NCBI GenBank assembly: GCA_019096195.1
Contig: JAGTXK010000220.1
Location: forward strand, 1 to 64,000
DNA length: 64,000 bases
Direction of reading: 5' to 3'
DNA from: Boletus sp. NGJ
Taxonomy: Eukaryota > Basidiomycota > Agaricomycetes > Boletales > Boletaceae
Below, one piece after another: positions 21,914-33,490 of this stretch (positions are counted from its first letter, which is position 1; each line of letters opens with the position of its first letter). The position numbers and the translations under genes were made by a program. The notes beneath the pieces are model-generated. The model was not told where the DNA came from. It saw nothing but the letters and a program-made list of their open reading frames with translations, and searched no databases.

Positions 21914-23249
21914 GTGTTAACAGCTATGAAAGCACAACAGTCAAGCCTTGAGAAAATATACCAATACCTTACCAACACTGAACTCCAATCCACAAGTCAC
22001 AACTTCCTTAGAAAGATAGTGAAGTACTTTGTGAAAGCAGGCCAAATATTTAGAAGAACCAAATCAGGACACTCTATCCTGGTTATCTTTCACTCAGACA
22101 AAAGAGTAGAAATGCTTCATCAAGCCCATGAGTCATTAGGCCACCACAGAGAAAAGGCAATCTAGAAGAACCTATAGTCCTGCTTTTATTGGCCCCAAAT
22201 GTACCAAGATATATGACATCATGTCAAATCTTGTCATGAGTGTCAGGTACAGAGCATAGCCAAATTCATTTACCCATTACTACAGCACCTCCTCCCACCA
22301 TTTTCATGAAAGTCCACATAGACATAACCCTTATGCTTCCAGCTAAAGGATATCATTACATAATGCTAGCCTGAGATGACTTATCCAAGTATGTCAAAGG
22401 TAGAGCATTACAAAGATCCACAGCCAGTACAGTAGCTAAGTTTGTGTTGAAAGATATAATCCTCCACTATGAAAGCATAGGAAGAAAAGTTATTGACAAT
22501 GGACCCAAGTTCAAGGAAGCCTTATCAGAACTGCTCAAAAGACATAATATACCTCAAGTATTTATCTCCCCCTACAATTCCCAAGTAAATGGAGTGGTGG
22601 AACAAGGACATTTTGTAATAAGAGAAGCCCTGATGAAAGCTTACAGAGGGAATATCCACCTGTGGCCAGATAAGCTGAAAGCAACCCTATTTGCAGACAA
22701 TGTAACTGTCAGAAGATCCTCAGGATATTCACCATACCTCCTACTATATAGAACTGATTCTGTACTGCCCTTCAATCTATAGAAGTCAGCTTTCTTGATT
22801 AAAGGATTCAAGAACAACATTTCATATGAAGATTTGTTAGCCCTATGCATTAGATAGATAGAACAACAGGATGAAAGCCATGCAAACATTACAAGAATCT
22901 CACCTTATGTCAAAGCACCAATTTGAAAAGTGATTTGAAACTTGCTTGGTATATGGACACTATCCCCCTGGAGAATTAGTCCTTATCAGAAATACTGCCA
23001 TCAAAAAGGAACTAAACAGAAAGACCAAACCCCAATACCTAGGACCCTATAAAGTAGTCCAACAACCAAAGAAAGCAGTTACATACTAGCTAAGCTAGAC
23101 AGAACTGAACTTGTTCACTTCATAGCCACATTCAGAGTTATACCCTATATTCAAAGGAATATTCTGAAACAGCTAGTTCAAGACCAAGACCTTGACAGGA
23201 ACAACTCAGATAGTGAAGAAGAGTTGAGTTCCCTAGATGATAAATAGAC
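21914..23249 (+). pseudogene. Decayed Ty3/gypsy integrase
   Basis: An HHCC-like zinc finger (HQAHESLGHHREKAI ... CHECQ, about 22,110-22,245) is followed by integrase core blocks: DNGPKFKEALSELLKRHNI (second catalytic Asp, about 22,500) and SPYNSQVNGVVEQGHFVIREAL (catalytic Glu, about 22,570-22,630). A tail with IPRTL*SSPTTK then matches the element C-terminus. Several in-frame TAG and TGA stops break it. The RT part is missing on the left, where the Tc1 element and unrecognised DNA lie. No chromodomain is visible. I call it a gypsy-type relic of a family distinct from A, B and C. Confidence 0.7.
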
Positions 23250-24477
23250 CAATGAGTGGAACCTCATTAAACTACCACCCAAATATGAATCTGAGCAGAA
23301 ACTCACTAAACTACCCTATGAGTGAAACCTTATTAAACTACCCCAGGAAATATACACTCCCACCCATTACAGTGGATTGGGCACCAACCCATCTATTATC
23401 TCTTCTGCAAAAGCAGTGGAAGATCTACTTTCAATCTAAGTAGTTCAGAATTGAAAACTCATTATGAGAAGCTATCATTGGATAGCCCATTTGTGCACAG
23501 CACACCCTATTAGGATATACCATCCTACATTTGGAATCACCCCATTTCATTGGACTGAACCATCTGAAACAACAGTTCTGGAAATTCCCAAATCTAATAG
23601 CACAGAATCACTAATAATACCATCATCATCAATTGCAGTGAGATATACAACAAGATACATAGCATCCACCATCCCCAGAAGGAACTGGACACATTTGAAA
23701 ATAAACTTCTAAAATTCTTAGAAAATAGTAGTAAATTACCAGAACCTCACACTAAATCTAAAGTACCAGACTTCAAAAGCATTATTTGGCTAGCAACACT
23801 ATTTCCAGATATTGACAATGGTATAAATACCAGAGATGTCAATAGAGAGCCAGCAGACCCAATTCTCAAAGAAACCAGCTCCTCTAGCAATGCCCAAGGA
23901 GGCAGTTCCATAGCCACCCCCTTACCAGGAACAGATATGTCCATCCCTACAGAAGCTACTAAATGACCAGAATCTAGTTAAAGAGATGCTAGCATTCCAT
24001 CTGGAGCAGAGTCATCCAAGACAAATAGAATACTGCCAATGTTTGCTAAAGTTAGCTTGAGATTACAAGGTCGCACAATATATTCATAATGACTATACTC
24101 AATGCTATATTCTCTACAGAGTCCAAAAGTAGATTCAATGGGAACTATCCCACCATATCTAAAAGGAAATTGCTGGAACTGCTACTTTGCAACCAAGCAA
24201 TTGAGATCTACTCTATTACAACAGTACTCCAGGAAGCAGACATAATAACATTGCTGAATAAATGACTGCCCCTGACTAGTATAAATACCCCCTTTTTTTT
24301 TACCTATACTTCAGGAATCAGTAGGGTAGAATACTAGCAAAACACTGTCTTATAAATTGACCAGCACTACCCATTGCTCACAAATTCATCCACCAAACAT
24401 TTGTTACCATAGTAAGGTGGAATGCTACTTGTCTAGTAATGTTAACAAGGCAATTATGCAAATACTTACTTCAGGTA
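23250..24477. other. Tail of the decayed retroelement, no domain seen
   Basis: Contains an internal repeat (the phrase AATGAGTGGAACCTCATTAAACTACC near 23,251 and again near 23,315 in altered form), translating to tandem LNYPMSETLLNYP-like units. A TATA-like TAGTATAAATA lies near 24,279. No recognised gene. Confidence 0.35.
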
Positions 24478-25371
24478 TAAAATGTTCACCATTGATACCC
24501 ATTATTTATCACTACCCTCGCAACACTCCCACACTACCTACAGACGATACCTTCGCCTACCATTCACCCAAACTCCATCCTTGCTTCACCCTGCATACAC
24601 CTAGAGTAGTCACTCATTGTATCCTCCCTCATACGATACACCATACAACCGACCACACCTATGTACGCCTTCACTAGTAGTACTCCCATCGTACCCACCA
24701 CACCTATGACACCAAATAAGCCTCACAGCCAACCCCGGCATTCACTGCCACAAGCATAGGCCTGCACACCTTTAAACTACAAAACCCATGGACATAGCTG
24801 AAGCAGTGCTTGGTATCCACATAAGACCCATAGACTGTACCTGATGCAGCGCTCAGTACACTACCAAGTACTAATCAAGCTCACGCTAGATTAACCCCTA
24901 GACATAGACAAGATCTGATCTATCACCTGATACGATCTCATTTCGATACCAGATCCAATGATCATCATATGCAATGCCTTATGTATTACCTTTTCATTTC
25001 TCTTTTCGTTTCTCATCTCCATTTCTATCTATTAACCTCTTCTGACATATCACAACGTAGTCACATCCAGACCATCATGGGCTACATTCCATTTACATGT
25101 GCATACCACACGCATCTCATTCCATTGTTTCTCTCTTTTGCTATTGGACACTAACATCCCCTCGTTCCTGTGATGTCATACCCAGTACCTATGATGTCAT
25201 AGCATAGCACAGTCCATGCACCACTATCGATAGTATATAAGTAGTCGATAGAGTACCATGTTTTGCTTAACCTTGAAATTGCCCTTCTCTCTCTCGCATA
25301 TTGCTTCAAGTTAGCAACGCTTGAGATATTGGGTTTAGGTTCTTTCTTTCATCCATTGCAAGTTCCTTTCC
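24478..25371 (+). repeat. Solo LTR, family E, TSD AGGTA
   Basis: About 894 bp homologous to 26,322-27,306 in opposite orientation. AGGTA flanks both ends (24,473-24,477 and 25,372-25,376). The first dinucleotide is now TA instead of TG, a G-to-A change. It carries a TATA box (AGTATATAAGTAG near 25,232) and two TGATGTCAT boxes just upstream, near 25,161 and 25,192. Confidence 0.8.
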
Positions 25372-25800
25372 AGGTACCAAGTTCATCCACTACTGTTCAA
25401 ATGGCATCTTTGTTTTTATGTGGAACACAAGCTCCCACCTTGGATATATCCTGGGACACAAGTTATTGTATCTATTTCAATCCCATAGTCAAATCACCAT
25501 CTATGTTTGTGGATCACCCAATTCTATATTTATTAGATGCCCATTCCACATCACCCACCACTACTATGATTGAATTGACATCATTGTCAAGCCATCACCA
25601 AAATACCACCTCACCTCCACTATGCCATACACTTTACACATCCGCAAGAATTGGACAAGCTTAAGTTGGATATAAGCTTTGAGTCAGACCATCACATTAC
25701 AATTTCTCAGGCAGCCTATAATAAAGTATTTTGATCCTGATCCTGTTTACTTTCTACCCATCTGTACATCCATTCCACCCCCTTCTAGTTGTGTTGTATT
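25372..25800. other. No gene recognised; possible 3' remains of the hAT relic
   Basis: CpG-poor sequence between the E LTR and the readable hAT C-terminus. A 133-codon plus-strand frame (25,263-25,664) starts inside the LTR and has no recognisable domain. Confidence 0.35.
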
Positions 25801-26321
25801 ATAACCCAGAAAAGTACTATGGCCATCTCAATATGTCAATTACTGTATGGGAGAGACATGGAAATGTGCCCTGATGTTCATGCCACCACTTGATCACATC
25901 TGTGACATGCTCCACATCAGTGCTAAGATAGTGATCAAATTTGGAGTGCAAGTCATCCACTTTTGGTGGCATGAGAGTGGGCAAATTGTTGAAGATGTTG
26001 GTGCTCTGTTAAATGGCAAGGTTGATTAGAGGATTTGGGTTATATAAGTGAATAACTACTAACCTTGGGATCAGAATCAACAATGCTATACTTTTTGACA
26101 TCTGAATCAGGATCTGCCATGTAGTCCACATTATAAGTGGCCACAAATGCTTTCTAAACAAGCAATTTGATGGTCTTGATCCAATTGTTCTCCCATCCAG
26201 CCACTTTGAAGTAAGTTAATTTGTGCCATGGATATAGGACTAAATATCCAGTTCAACAATGAACAAGAATGCTCAGATAGAGAAGTACTTACTCATTGTG
26301 ATTCTATACACTTCAGAGATA
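25801..26321 (-). pseudogene. hAT transposase relic, C-terminal part
   Basis: On the minus strand the sequence reads, across stops and one probable intron, SEVYRITM, then YPWHKLTYF, KTIKLLVRKAFVATY, VDYMADPDSD, and near 25,870 VTDVIKWWHEHQGTFPCLS. This is the C-terminal half of a basidiomycete hAT transposase. It continues directly from the piece at 27,307 once the E LTR is removed. Decayed by several TGA and TAG codons. Confidence 0.7.
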
Positions 26322-27306
26322 TTGAAAGGAACTTGCAATGGATGAAAGAAGAAACCTAGACCTAATATCTCAAGTGTTGCTAACTGAAGCAATATGCGAG
26401 AGAGAGAAAGGCAATTTCAAGGCTAAGTGAAACATGGTACTCTACCAGCTACTTATATACTACCGATAGCAGTGCACGGACCGTGCTGTGCTATGATGTC
26501 ATAGGGTACTGGGTATAACATCACAGGAACGAGAGAATGTTAGTGTTCAATAGCGAAAGAGAGAAACAATGGAATGAGATGCATGTGGTATACGCATGTA
26601 AGTGAAATGTAGTCCAGAACCATCTAGAGTGTGGCTATGTTGTGATATATCAAAGGATCAATAGATAGGAATGCATAGATGAAATGAAACGAGAAATAGA
26701 AAGGTAATGCGTAAGGCGTTGCATATGGTGATCATTGGATCTGGTATCGAGATGAGATCATATCGGGTGATAGATCGGATCTTGTCTAAGTTCTAGGGGT
26801 TAATCTAGCGTGAGCTTGATTAGTACTTGGCGGATATGATGGGTGATCTATGGTGTGAACCAGGGATCAGGTTAAGTGGAGGAGTCGAGGATCTGGAGGT
26901 GAACTCCTGATTAGTACTTGTGTAGTGTACTGAGCACTGCATCAGATACAGTCTATGGGTTGTGTGGATACTGAGCACTGTTTCAGGTATGTCCATGGGG
27001 TGGCGTAGTTTAGAGGTGTGCAGGCCTATGCTTGTGGCAATGAATGTCAGGGTTAGCCATGAGGCTTGCTTGGTGTCATAGGTGTAACGGATACAATGAG
27101 GGTACTGCTAGTGAAAGTGTACGTAGGTATGGTCAGTTGTATGGTGTATCGTATGAGGGAGGATATGATGAGTGACTACTCTAGGTGTATGCAAGGTAAG
27201 GCGAGGATGGAGTTTAGTGGAAGTAGGTGAGTGTATCGTCTGTAGGTAGTGCGGAAGTGTTAGTGAGGGTAGTGATAAATAATAGATATCAACAGTGAAT
27301 GTTTCA
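26322..27306 (-). repeat. Solo LTR, family E, TSD GATAT
   Basis: 985 bp with TG...CA ends on the minus strand (TGAAACATTC ... CCTTTCA) and GATAT on both sides (26,317-26,321 and 27,307-27,311). It interrupts the hAT frame: removing it and one GATAT joins ...LTDI to SEVYRI in frame. This fixes both the LTR limits and the order of events. Confidence 0.88.
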
Positions 27307-28431
27307 GATATCTATCAGGGAGTAATAATGGTTGAGAATGTTGATTGCAAGAGAAATTGCTGAACAAATTGCAAGGGTTAGTTTTCTGTCTATGAAGCCT
27401 TTTGAAGGTGAGCATGGATGTGGTCCATTACTGGAATGATGGTTGCCAGGTTGGGGCTTGAGTGGGAGAAGAACAATGTGGTGTTCTTTAGAATCTAGTA
27501 AGTGGGATCAGGTGAACCATTAGTTATACTGATTTACATGAGGTTGTAACATGCCTACTTTGAGTACTCTGTGGAGCTGGTTAACAAGTTCCCACTCATT
27601 CTTAGCCAATTCAAAGTACTACAAGCTCAGGTCCTGCTGTTGTGTGACTGACCCAATGGCTTGGCAATGTTTAATGGCATATGTATTCAAGCATGTCAAA
27701 TGTCAAATTCCATCTGGTGGCAACATTATGGGGCATCAAAGTCATTGGCATCTTCAAGTCACACAAGATGGTTTACCAAGCTGGAAGGATGCTAGTTGTC
27801 AAGTGGATGATTTTGTACACAAGCTTGTGCAGCTGCCAATGATAGAAAGTGGGTTAGTATTGTAGTTGATTATCTGATGATAAGCTTTGCTTAAACCTTC
27901 ACTAGTGTGAGCTTGATAGGCTAAATGGCCTTCTCTAGGTCACACCACTCTTCATCTGCCAGCTCCTCCATCTCATTGACCCATCTGTCATTGTTGTCCT
28001 TCAAGATAACCTCTTTATTATCAATGCTCACATTGTAGTCAGCTACCATCCTCACTTCCTCTTCCACCAGCTCATTACTAAATGCCTTGAGTTCATCATC
28101 CACATCCAAGCCAGCTGTCATTTTAGTGATATCAGCACATTTCTTTTTGACATCAAACTGGCATATCAAACTCTCCATGATCAAGTTGATGATGTGGAGA
28201 AAACAATGAATCTGTATTGTAGGACCATCAAATCTATCTACCTGCATGACAAGTTCTCTAATCATTACATCATTGTTCAATACATTGTCACATGTGACAC
28301 TCAAGATCTGGCACTTGTCAGTACTAGTAAGTGACAACAAAATCTTTTAAGTACCTTATCCATTAGCTTAAACTCATCCAGCATGTTCGCAACCACAGTT
28401 GCAAGCTCAATCCCTGTATGGGACTAGCAAC
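27307..28431 (-). pseudogene. hAT transposase relic, central part
   Basis: Minus-strand blocks in order: SHTGIELATVVANMLDEF, then, after a probable short GT-AG intron, ILSVTCDNVLNNDVMIRELV, CFLHIINLIMESLI, a Glu-rich linker (about 27,925-28,060), LPAW...LKMPMTLMPHNVATRWN-TFDMLEY (about 27,650-27,790), and LNHYYSL near 27,310. The CDN...ND and CFLHI..L segments are typical of hAT catalytic cores. One open frame of 139 codons survives (27,921-28,340). Elsewhere TAG and TGA codons interrupt it. Confidence 0.8.
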
Positions 28432-30837
28432 TGTTGTAAATTGACAATTTTTGGGTATGTTGAGGATATATAAGTAACCACAAGGGTACATTAGTTACTT
28501 TTTATAGCTTTGTCACACCTCAGTCTAATACTTCATACTTGAAACTAAGGTGAGACATTTCTCTTTAGCTATGCACCCCTTTTTGTTTACTGATAGTCTT
28601 CAGCCTAGCTCATCTACTTGTTAGGTCAGTTAATACATAGTCTGATACTTCATACTCAAAACTGAGCCTCACTTGTCTACTTGTTAGCCTATTTTCATCA
28701 CAGAATAAAAGGTTATGAGCTCTATACTCTAAACAGCCTTTTTTTTCAAAATGCCTACTACAAGTTCTTCAGCTTCAGCCCTCAACCCCTCAGCTTCACA
28801 CCAATCAACCTTGTCATCCAATAAGTCAAGTCAAGGCTCAAGCCAGATCTATGACATACCATCTCTCGAGAACAATGGAACAAATTTCCAGACATGGAAA
28901 TTCCAAGTCTCAATGGTCCTAGATGTCTGAGATATAATGGGAGTTGTGGATGGCTCTGAAAAGAAGCCTTATAGGTCTGACCCATTAGCCCTAGCAGAAT
29001 GGCTGAACTGAAACAAGGAAGCACATGTATAGATTATACTCACTTTAAAGGACAAACCACTTAATGATGTCCTATACAGTACTCAACAACAGCTGAAGAA
29101 GTCTAGAAAAAGTTAAACAAACACTACAAGGGCAAAGGTCATCAGACTGTAGCATACCTCATAGGTGAGCTATTCTAAGGAACCCTATCTGACAGGTCCG
29201 AGATGGAACCACAGCTAAATCTCATGTGACAGAAGGCCTACATGATGAAATCTTTAGATCAATCCCTTGATGACTTGCTCATGGCCATAGCCATTGTAAT
29301 ATCCCTTCCATCTTTTTACTCAACTCTTTGAACCATATTGGTGTCAACTGCCAATAAACTCTCTGTCAACTCCATGGTGTCACAAATCCTAGTAGAGGAA
29401 AAGTTCCAAAAGACAATGCAGTTAGCACTTATCACAAAGGGACCTAACTCACAAAAGTTGAATAATAAGCCAAAGGAGAGTGGAAAAGAGAAGTCAAAAG
29501 ATGAAAAGAAAAGAAAGAAGTGTAAACACTATGGAAAATTACATGATGGAGAGTGTTGGAAGAAGATGGCAGAAGACACTGCTAAGAACATGTCTCCCTC
29601 TTCCAACACTGAGAAGGACAAACCTAAGAATCTGAAGAAGAAGTCAGAGTTAACAGCACACATTGCAAATGTAGTATCACATGATGCACCTCCTTTATAG
29701 CTCTTCATGGCAAGGCAGTCTAACAGCCGCTTCACCTCCTTCAAATGGATTGTCAACTCAGGCACACCTGCCAATATGATGTGTCAGTACTCATGGTTCA
29801 TGACATTCCATCCACTCATACCTTCCCAATCTGTCACCATTGGAGACGGATGCTCTATACATGCTACAGGCATTGGACAAATCTGCATAGACATCAACAT
29901 TGAAAACCAAAAGACCCATGAAATGATCCTACAGGACATATACTATATCTCAAAGCTAGATGGAAATTTGTTGTCAGTACTATGTCTAGCCAGCAAGAGA
30001 TTCACTATATCTTTTAGTAAAACCGAATGTTGCATCTCCAAAAATGGCATGCTTGCTACCCTAGTATGCAAGCAAAACTCTCTATATATCCTCCAGGCTG
30101 TCCCTCAAGTACATGAAATTGCTCAGATTGTCCATGATCCATTCCCCTACCTTGATCTGGACACACTGCTCAAAGCTCATATGGCAAAAGCAACTACATC
30201 TAAAGCTTCATTAGAAACATGGCACAGACAACTAGGTTATGTACACTTCAACTCCATGCTGAAACTATTTCAAGAGGAAATGGTCAGTGGAATGGAGATA
30301 ATGGACCTGATGACTTATGACAAGACTTGCAAGGCATGTCTAGAAGGCAAGCAGCATCATGAGCCTATAATGCAGAAGTCAATGGTTGAAAACCCATGTC
30401 TCCTTCACTGGACATACTCTGATGTATGTGGCCAATGCCAACATTATCCTGAACTGGACACTCATACTTCATAACCTACATTGATGGATTTTTACATCAT
30501 GTCATAGTAAAACTGTTAAAAACAAAAGATGAAGTACTTGGTCAGACAAAGTCATATCTTGAACATGCCAAAACAGTTACTGGAGAGTGAGCAAACCTCT
30601 TTAGATCTGATGGAGGCAGAGAATATGAATTGAAGTCCTTCCAGAATCACTTGATGAAGAAGGGAATCCACCACAAAAAGTCCAATGCCTACACTCCACA
30701 AGAGAATGGCATCAGCAAACAGATGAATTGAATACTTGTGGAAAGCACATGTTCAATGCTATGTGATGCTGGATTACCATACTCATACTGGGGCAATGCA
30801 GTCCTACTGTACTTACTTTGTCTCTATGCAGGTGTGT
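28432..30837 (+). mobile_element. Ty1/copia relic inserted in the hAT element
   Basis: A probable 5' LTR starts at TGTTGTAAATT (28,432). Gag follows near 28,751 (YDIPSLENNGTNFQTWKFQV), then a zinc knuckle whose second Cys is now Tyr (CKHYGKLHDGECW, about 29,520-29,560), a protease with WIVNSGTPANM (about 29,750; catalytic Asp replaced by Asn), the pre-integrase domain LETWHRQLGYVHFNSM (about 30,215) and integrase RSDGGREYE ... YTPQENGISKQMN (about 30,605-30,730). It stops near 30,837, so RT, RNase H and the 3' LTR are missing. The two longest frames are 120 and 255 codons. hAT sequence lies on both sides. Confidence 0.82.
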
Positions 30838-31650
30838 TGGCAATATGAGTAAGTCAGCTTCTCTTTCCCTTTGTGCTCAAACGAGGCTAGAATTGACCTG
30901 TTGCACAGGAGACCACCAACGACACTTTTGCATGCCTTGTCCATGTCCTTAACATCATCAGCCACTCCCAATGCCTCTCCACCCTAGCACAGTCTCACAT
31001 GCTTACGCATGTTCCCGGTAGAGTGCGCATCTTTTTTATCCAGGTATCTTCTGACAGTGATCTTGCAATGCCATTTCACACATTTAAAGTCATGTGCACA
31101 GTGGCCCCCAACCTCTATAATACATGGTTTTGCCTTGAAGAAAGCATAAATAGGTGAGACCCATTCTTGCATCAGACAATCTAGCAATTATACTGAGCTC
31201 CACATCATTGATATGAAAAAACATAGACACACCCAATTTGTCCTCAGGACTCTCCCCCTCAGGCCCCTCCTTAGATTTCTTGGGTGTAGCCTGCCAGGTA
31301 CTATTCCCATCAATGGCAACAATCTGCTGTGTCTGACTGATCACCACTGCACCTCAAGGTACATGATGCAGCTGCTGGCCTGCCACTAACTGTATTGTCA
31401 GTCATCACCCTCTTTTTTTTTTGCAATGGACATCCTCGCTATGTTGTCACCACTGGCATTCTGCCTTTTCCTGGATGCCACAGCATCCTTCCCTGTTTTC
31501 ACTTGGGATGTCCCTGCTATGTTATCTGTGGCATCCTCGCTGGCCTTCCTCTTCTTCAATGCCATTGACTCTTTGACAGCTGCTTTTGCCTTTTCGGTCA
31601 TCTTTGTCTTCCACCCTGCTGCTGTCAAGATTGCATTGGCCTCCATTTTG
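30838..31650 (-). pseudogene. hAT relic, N-terminal part with BED zinc finger
   Basis: On the minus strand a Lys/Ala-rich N-terminus (31,646-31,398) is followed by a BED-type zinc finger: WVSPIYAFFKAKPCI, HDFKCVKWHCKITVRRYL and STGNMRKHVRLC (31,160-30,984), then GEALGVADDV...SILASFEHKGKEKLTYS to about 30,840. BED fingers bind transposon ends in hAT transposases. A segment of about 200 residues between this part and the central part is missing where the copia relic now lies. Confidence 0.75.
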
Positions 31651-31850
31651 CTGGTGAGCTATGTTGGTTTTCAAGTCCAAAGTGGAAAACTTCAAGTGTT
31701 TGGCATGCACTCAGATTCAAACAGTTGGACCAGCTGTCAATTGGTGGATCACTTGGGGAGGACCTTCCCGATACAGATTTACTAGTTAGTTGCATGTATT
31801 TGGTAGTTCTTCAATCAAAGGGCTCGTAAATGTGTTCATACCCACCACAT

Positions 31851-31945
31851 GGGTGCGGGTATGGGTATGGGTACCCAGCATGCTGACCCGTACCCGTACC
31901 CACATGGTACCCATACCCGGTACCCGCGCAGGTATCCCATACCCA
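31851..31945. repeat. GGGTA/TACCC hairpin and G-quadruplex block
   Basis: GGGTGCGGGTATGGGTATGGG (31,851-31,871) has four G3 runs with 3-nt loops. The following stretch, 31,886-31,950, is built of TACCC and CCCGTA units that are complementary to it. The block can form either a quadruplex or a large GC-rich hairpin. It lies just beyond the broken 3' end of the VPS39-like gene. Confidence 0.75.
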
Positions 31946-31954
31946 TGGTATAGC

Positions 31955-33050
31955 CTAAGTGGGGCTCATAACCTGTAAAAGATCAAAAAGGAGATGTACA
32001 CAATTGTCAAACATGGGTGCACGTAGCAATTGAACCAGAAATGATCTCATGTTGTGAGCATTCACGAGCAGTGATAAAAGAGTTTCAATGGGATCGAGAG
32101 GGCCATTGTGTCGCGCGATGAGGCACAGAGCAGGGGAAAGTAAGTTGGGTGGGTTGGGAATGGTCGGCCGAAGATACAGTTTCAGGAGGGTGAGGAACAG
32201 CAGAGACGGTGTCGGAGCGGGGCTCGACAACCGTTTGCAATGCCTGCAAGTGACCCAAGGTGAGATGGCTAGGATTGAGGGGAACTTACTCTTTAGCCTT
32301 TGTAAGTCCCCTAGTCTGTAGACGTACAACTCGAGCGCATGTTCATGTCTACCCATGCGACCCATCAAGATCACACATCCTTCGTAGGGTCTAGGGTGGA
32401 ACAGTTAAGTGACACAAGGACTCGCAGGGAACTTCGCCCACCTTCTGAAAGTAGTCCATACAATTGATCAGGCCGGTAATACTCGGTCGTATCGATAAAC
32501 TTCAAGAGTTTCACATACACACCCAAAAACAGGAAACAAGACATCAGCCCTCAAAGTGAAATACTTCAGGAGAAATAGCTCACCTTCTTCTTCCCCCTTC
32601 CTTTTCCCAGTCATCGCAATCCCAAGATACGGCTCAGTCACTCGATCATGGAAGCCAGAGCTCTTCTCTCTCTCGTCGATAACGTACTCAAGGTGCCGCG
32701 TTGCTATGTGGGGGTTGAGTTTTCCAGGTAACCGCCCCATGAGGAAGCTCAACGTTGTCTGAAGTAAAGATGTAAAACATGTGCAATGATGCCAATGAAT
32801 CGTACGATCACTGAGAAGGAGTGTTAGGACCAACCATCTCCGCATCCCGCTCAAATAGGTATTCCAGGCCCAGCTTCTGCAGATACGAGATGGAAGGTCT
32901 GAGTTTATCCCTCATGTCGTCTGCTTTCTTACTGAGCCTGTAGTTTTGCTCGTCAACGACGAGTCGCGCGGAGACCGCCCCGCCCAGCATGCTCAATACT
33001 TTCCCAAACGTCTGCGAGCTCGACAGCTGGCTTGCCTCTGTCACGCCAGA
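31955..33050 (-). pseudogene. VPS39: VPS39/VAM6-like gene fragment, truncated
   Basis: VPS39 is a HOPS tethering subunit at the fungal vacuole. Exon-like blocks on the minus strand follow the order of VPS39: DDMRDKLRPSISYLQKLGLEYL (about 32,925-32,855), GKLNPHIATRHLEYVIDERE and SGFHDRVTEPYLGI (about 32,735-32,620), LLKFIDTTEYYRPDQLYG (about 32,510-32,450), then after a clear intron (GTGGGCG...CACCCTAG) LMGRMGRHEHALELYVYRL (from 32,374) and LLKLYLRP...LDPIETLLSLL...SFLVQLLRAPMFD (to about 32,000). The expected C-terminal zinc-binding segment and the whole N-terminal half are missing. It is CpG-rich like the next gene. I judge it a broken copy of a host gene. Confidence 0.65.
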
Positions 33051-33490
33051 TTATCTTGCGGGCTTCTTTCAGGCGCTCTTGGTGGTTTGCGAGGGCAACA
33101 AGGTTATCGCAGAAAGCGACAGCGCAACGCGGGGTGGATCGGATTTAAGAAGGGACTCAACAAAGGTTTTCTTGGTTCATCGTCGGGGCTCGTCTGTGGT
33201 GCAAGCCCGTCGCTGTTCTCAGTGAGCATAGGGAAGGCGTCGCGCTGGGGAACTGAACAATCCTGCATCACTCGGATTATATAAATGAGTGTGCGGCTGC
33301 CACCCTTTGAAACCGTGACGTACTACTTACATGGGAAATAAAGGCTACAAAATGAGGAAACGAAGAAGAAAAATGCCGCAATCATGAACAAAGCTGCAGG
33401 ACTGCAATCATTCCAGTCTCATCGAGCGTGTAACCGAACTGTAACCCCTTTGAATCGTACACCACCGGTGACCCGTACCAAGACCAACAG
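33051..33490 (-). other. Possible exon, identity unknown
   Basis: Minus-strand reading gives VESLLKSDPPRVAL and, one base out of phase, FCDNLVALANHQERLKEARKII. This looks like coding sequence with a frameshift or a missed splice. It may belong to the VPS39-like fragment or to another gene fused to it; no family was recognised. The part 33,290-33,490 is the gap before the NTPase gene stop. Confidence 0.35.

Noticed and set aside
24478-27306. Large inverted repeat (about 0.9 kb arms, 0.95 kb loop) that looked like a new DNA transposon or foldback system
   Set aside because: Each arm has its own TG...CA-type ends and its own 5-bp target duplication (AGGTA and GATAT), and the right arm splits a hAT codon frame cleanly. 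Two independent solo LTRs in opposite orientation explain it.
31426-31785. 119-codon plus-strand ORF with hydrophobic stretches, possible membrane protein
   Set aside because: It is the antisense of the Lys/Ala-rich N-terminus of the hAT relic, whose strand is fixed by the BED finger.
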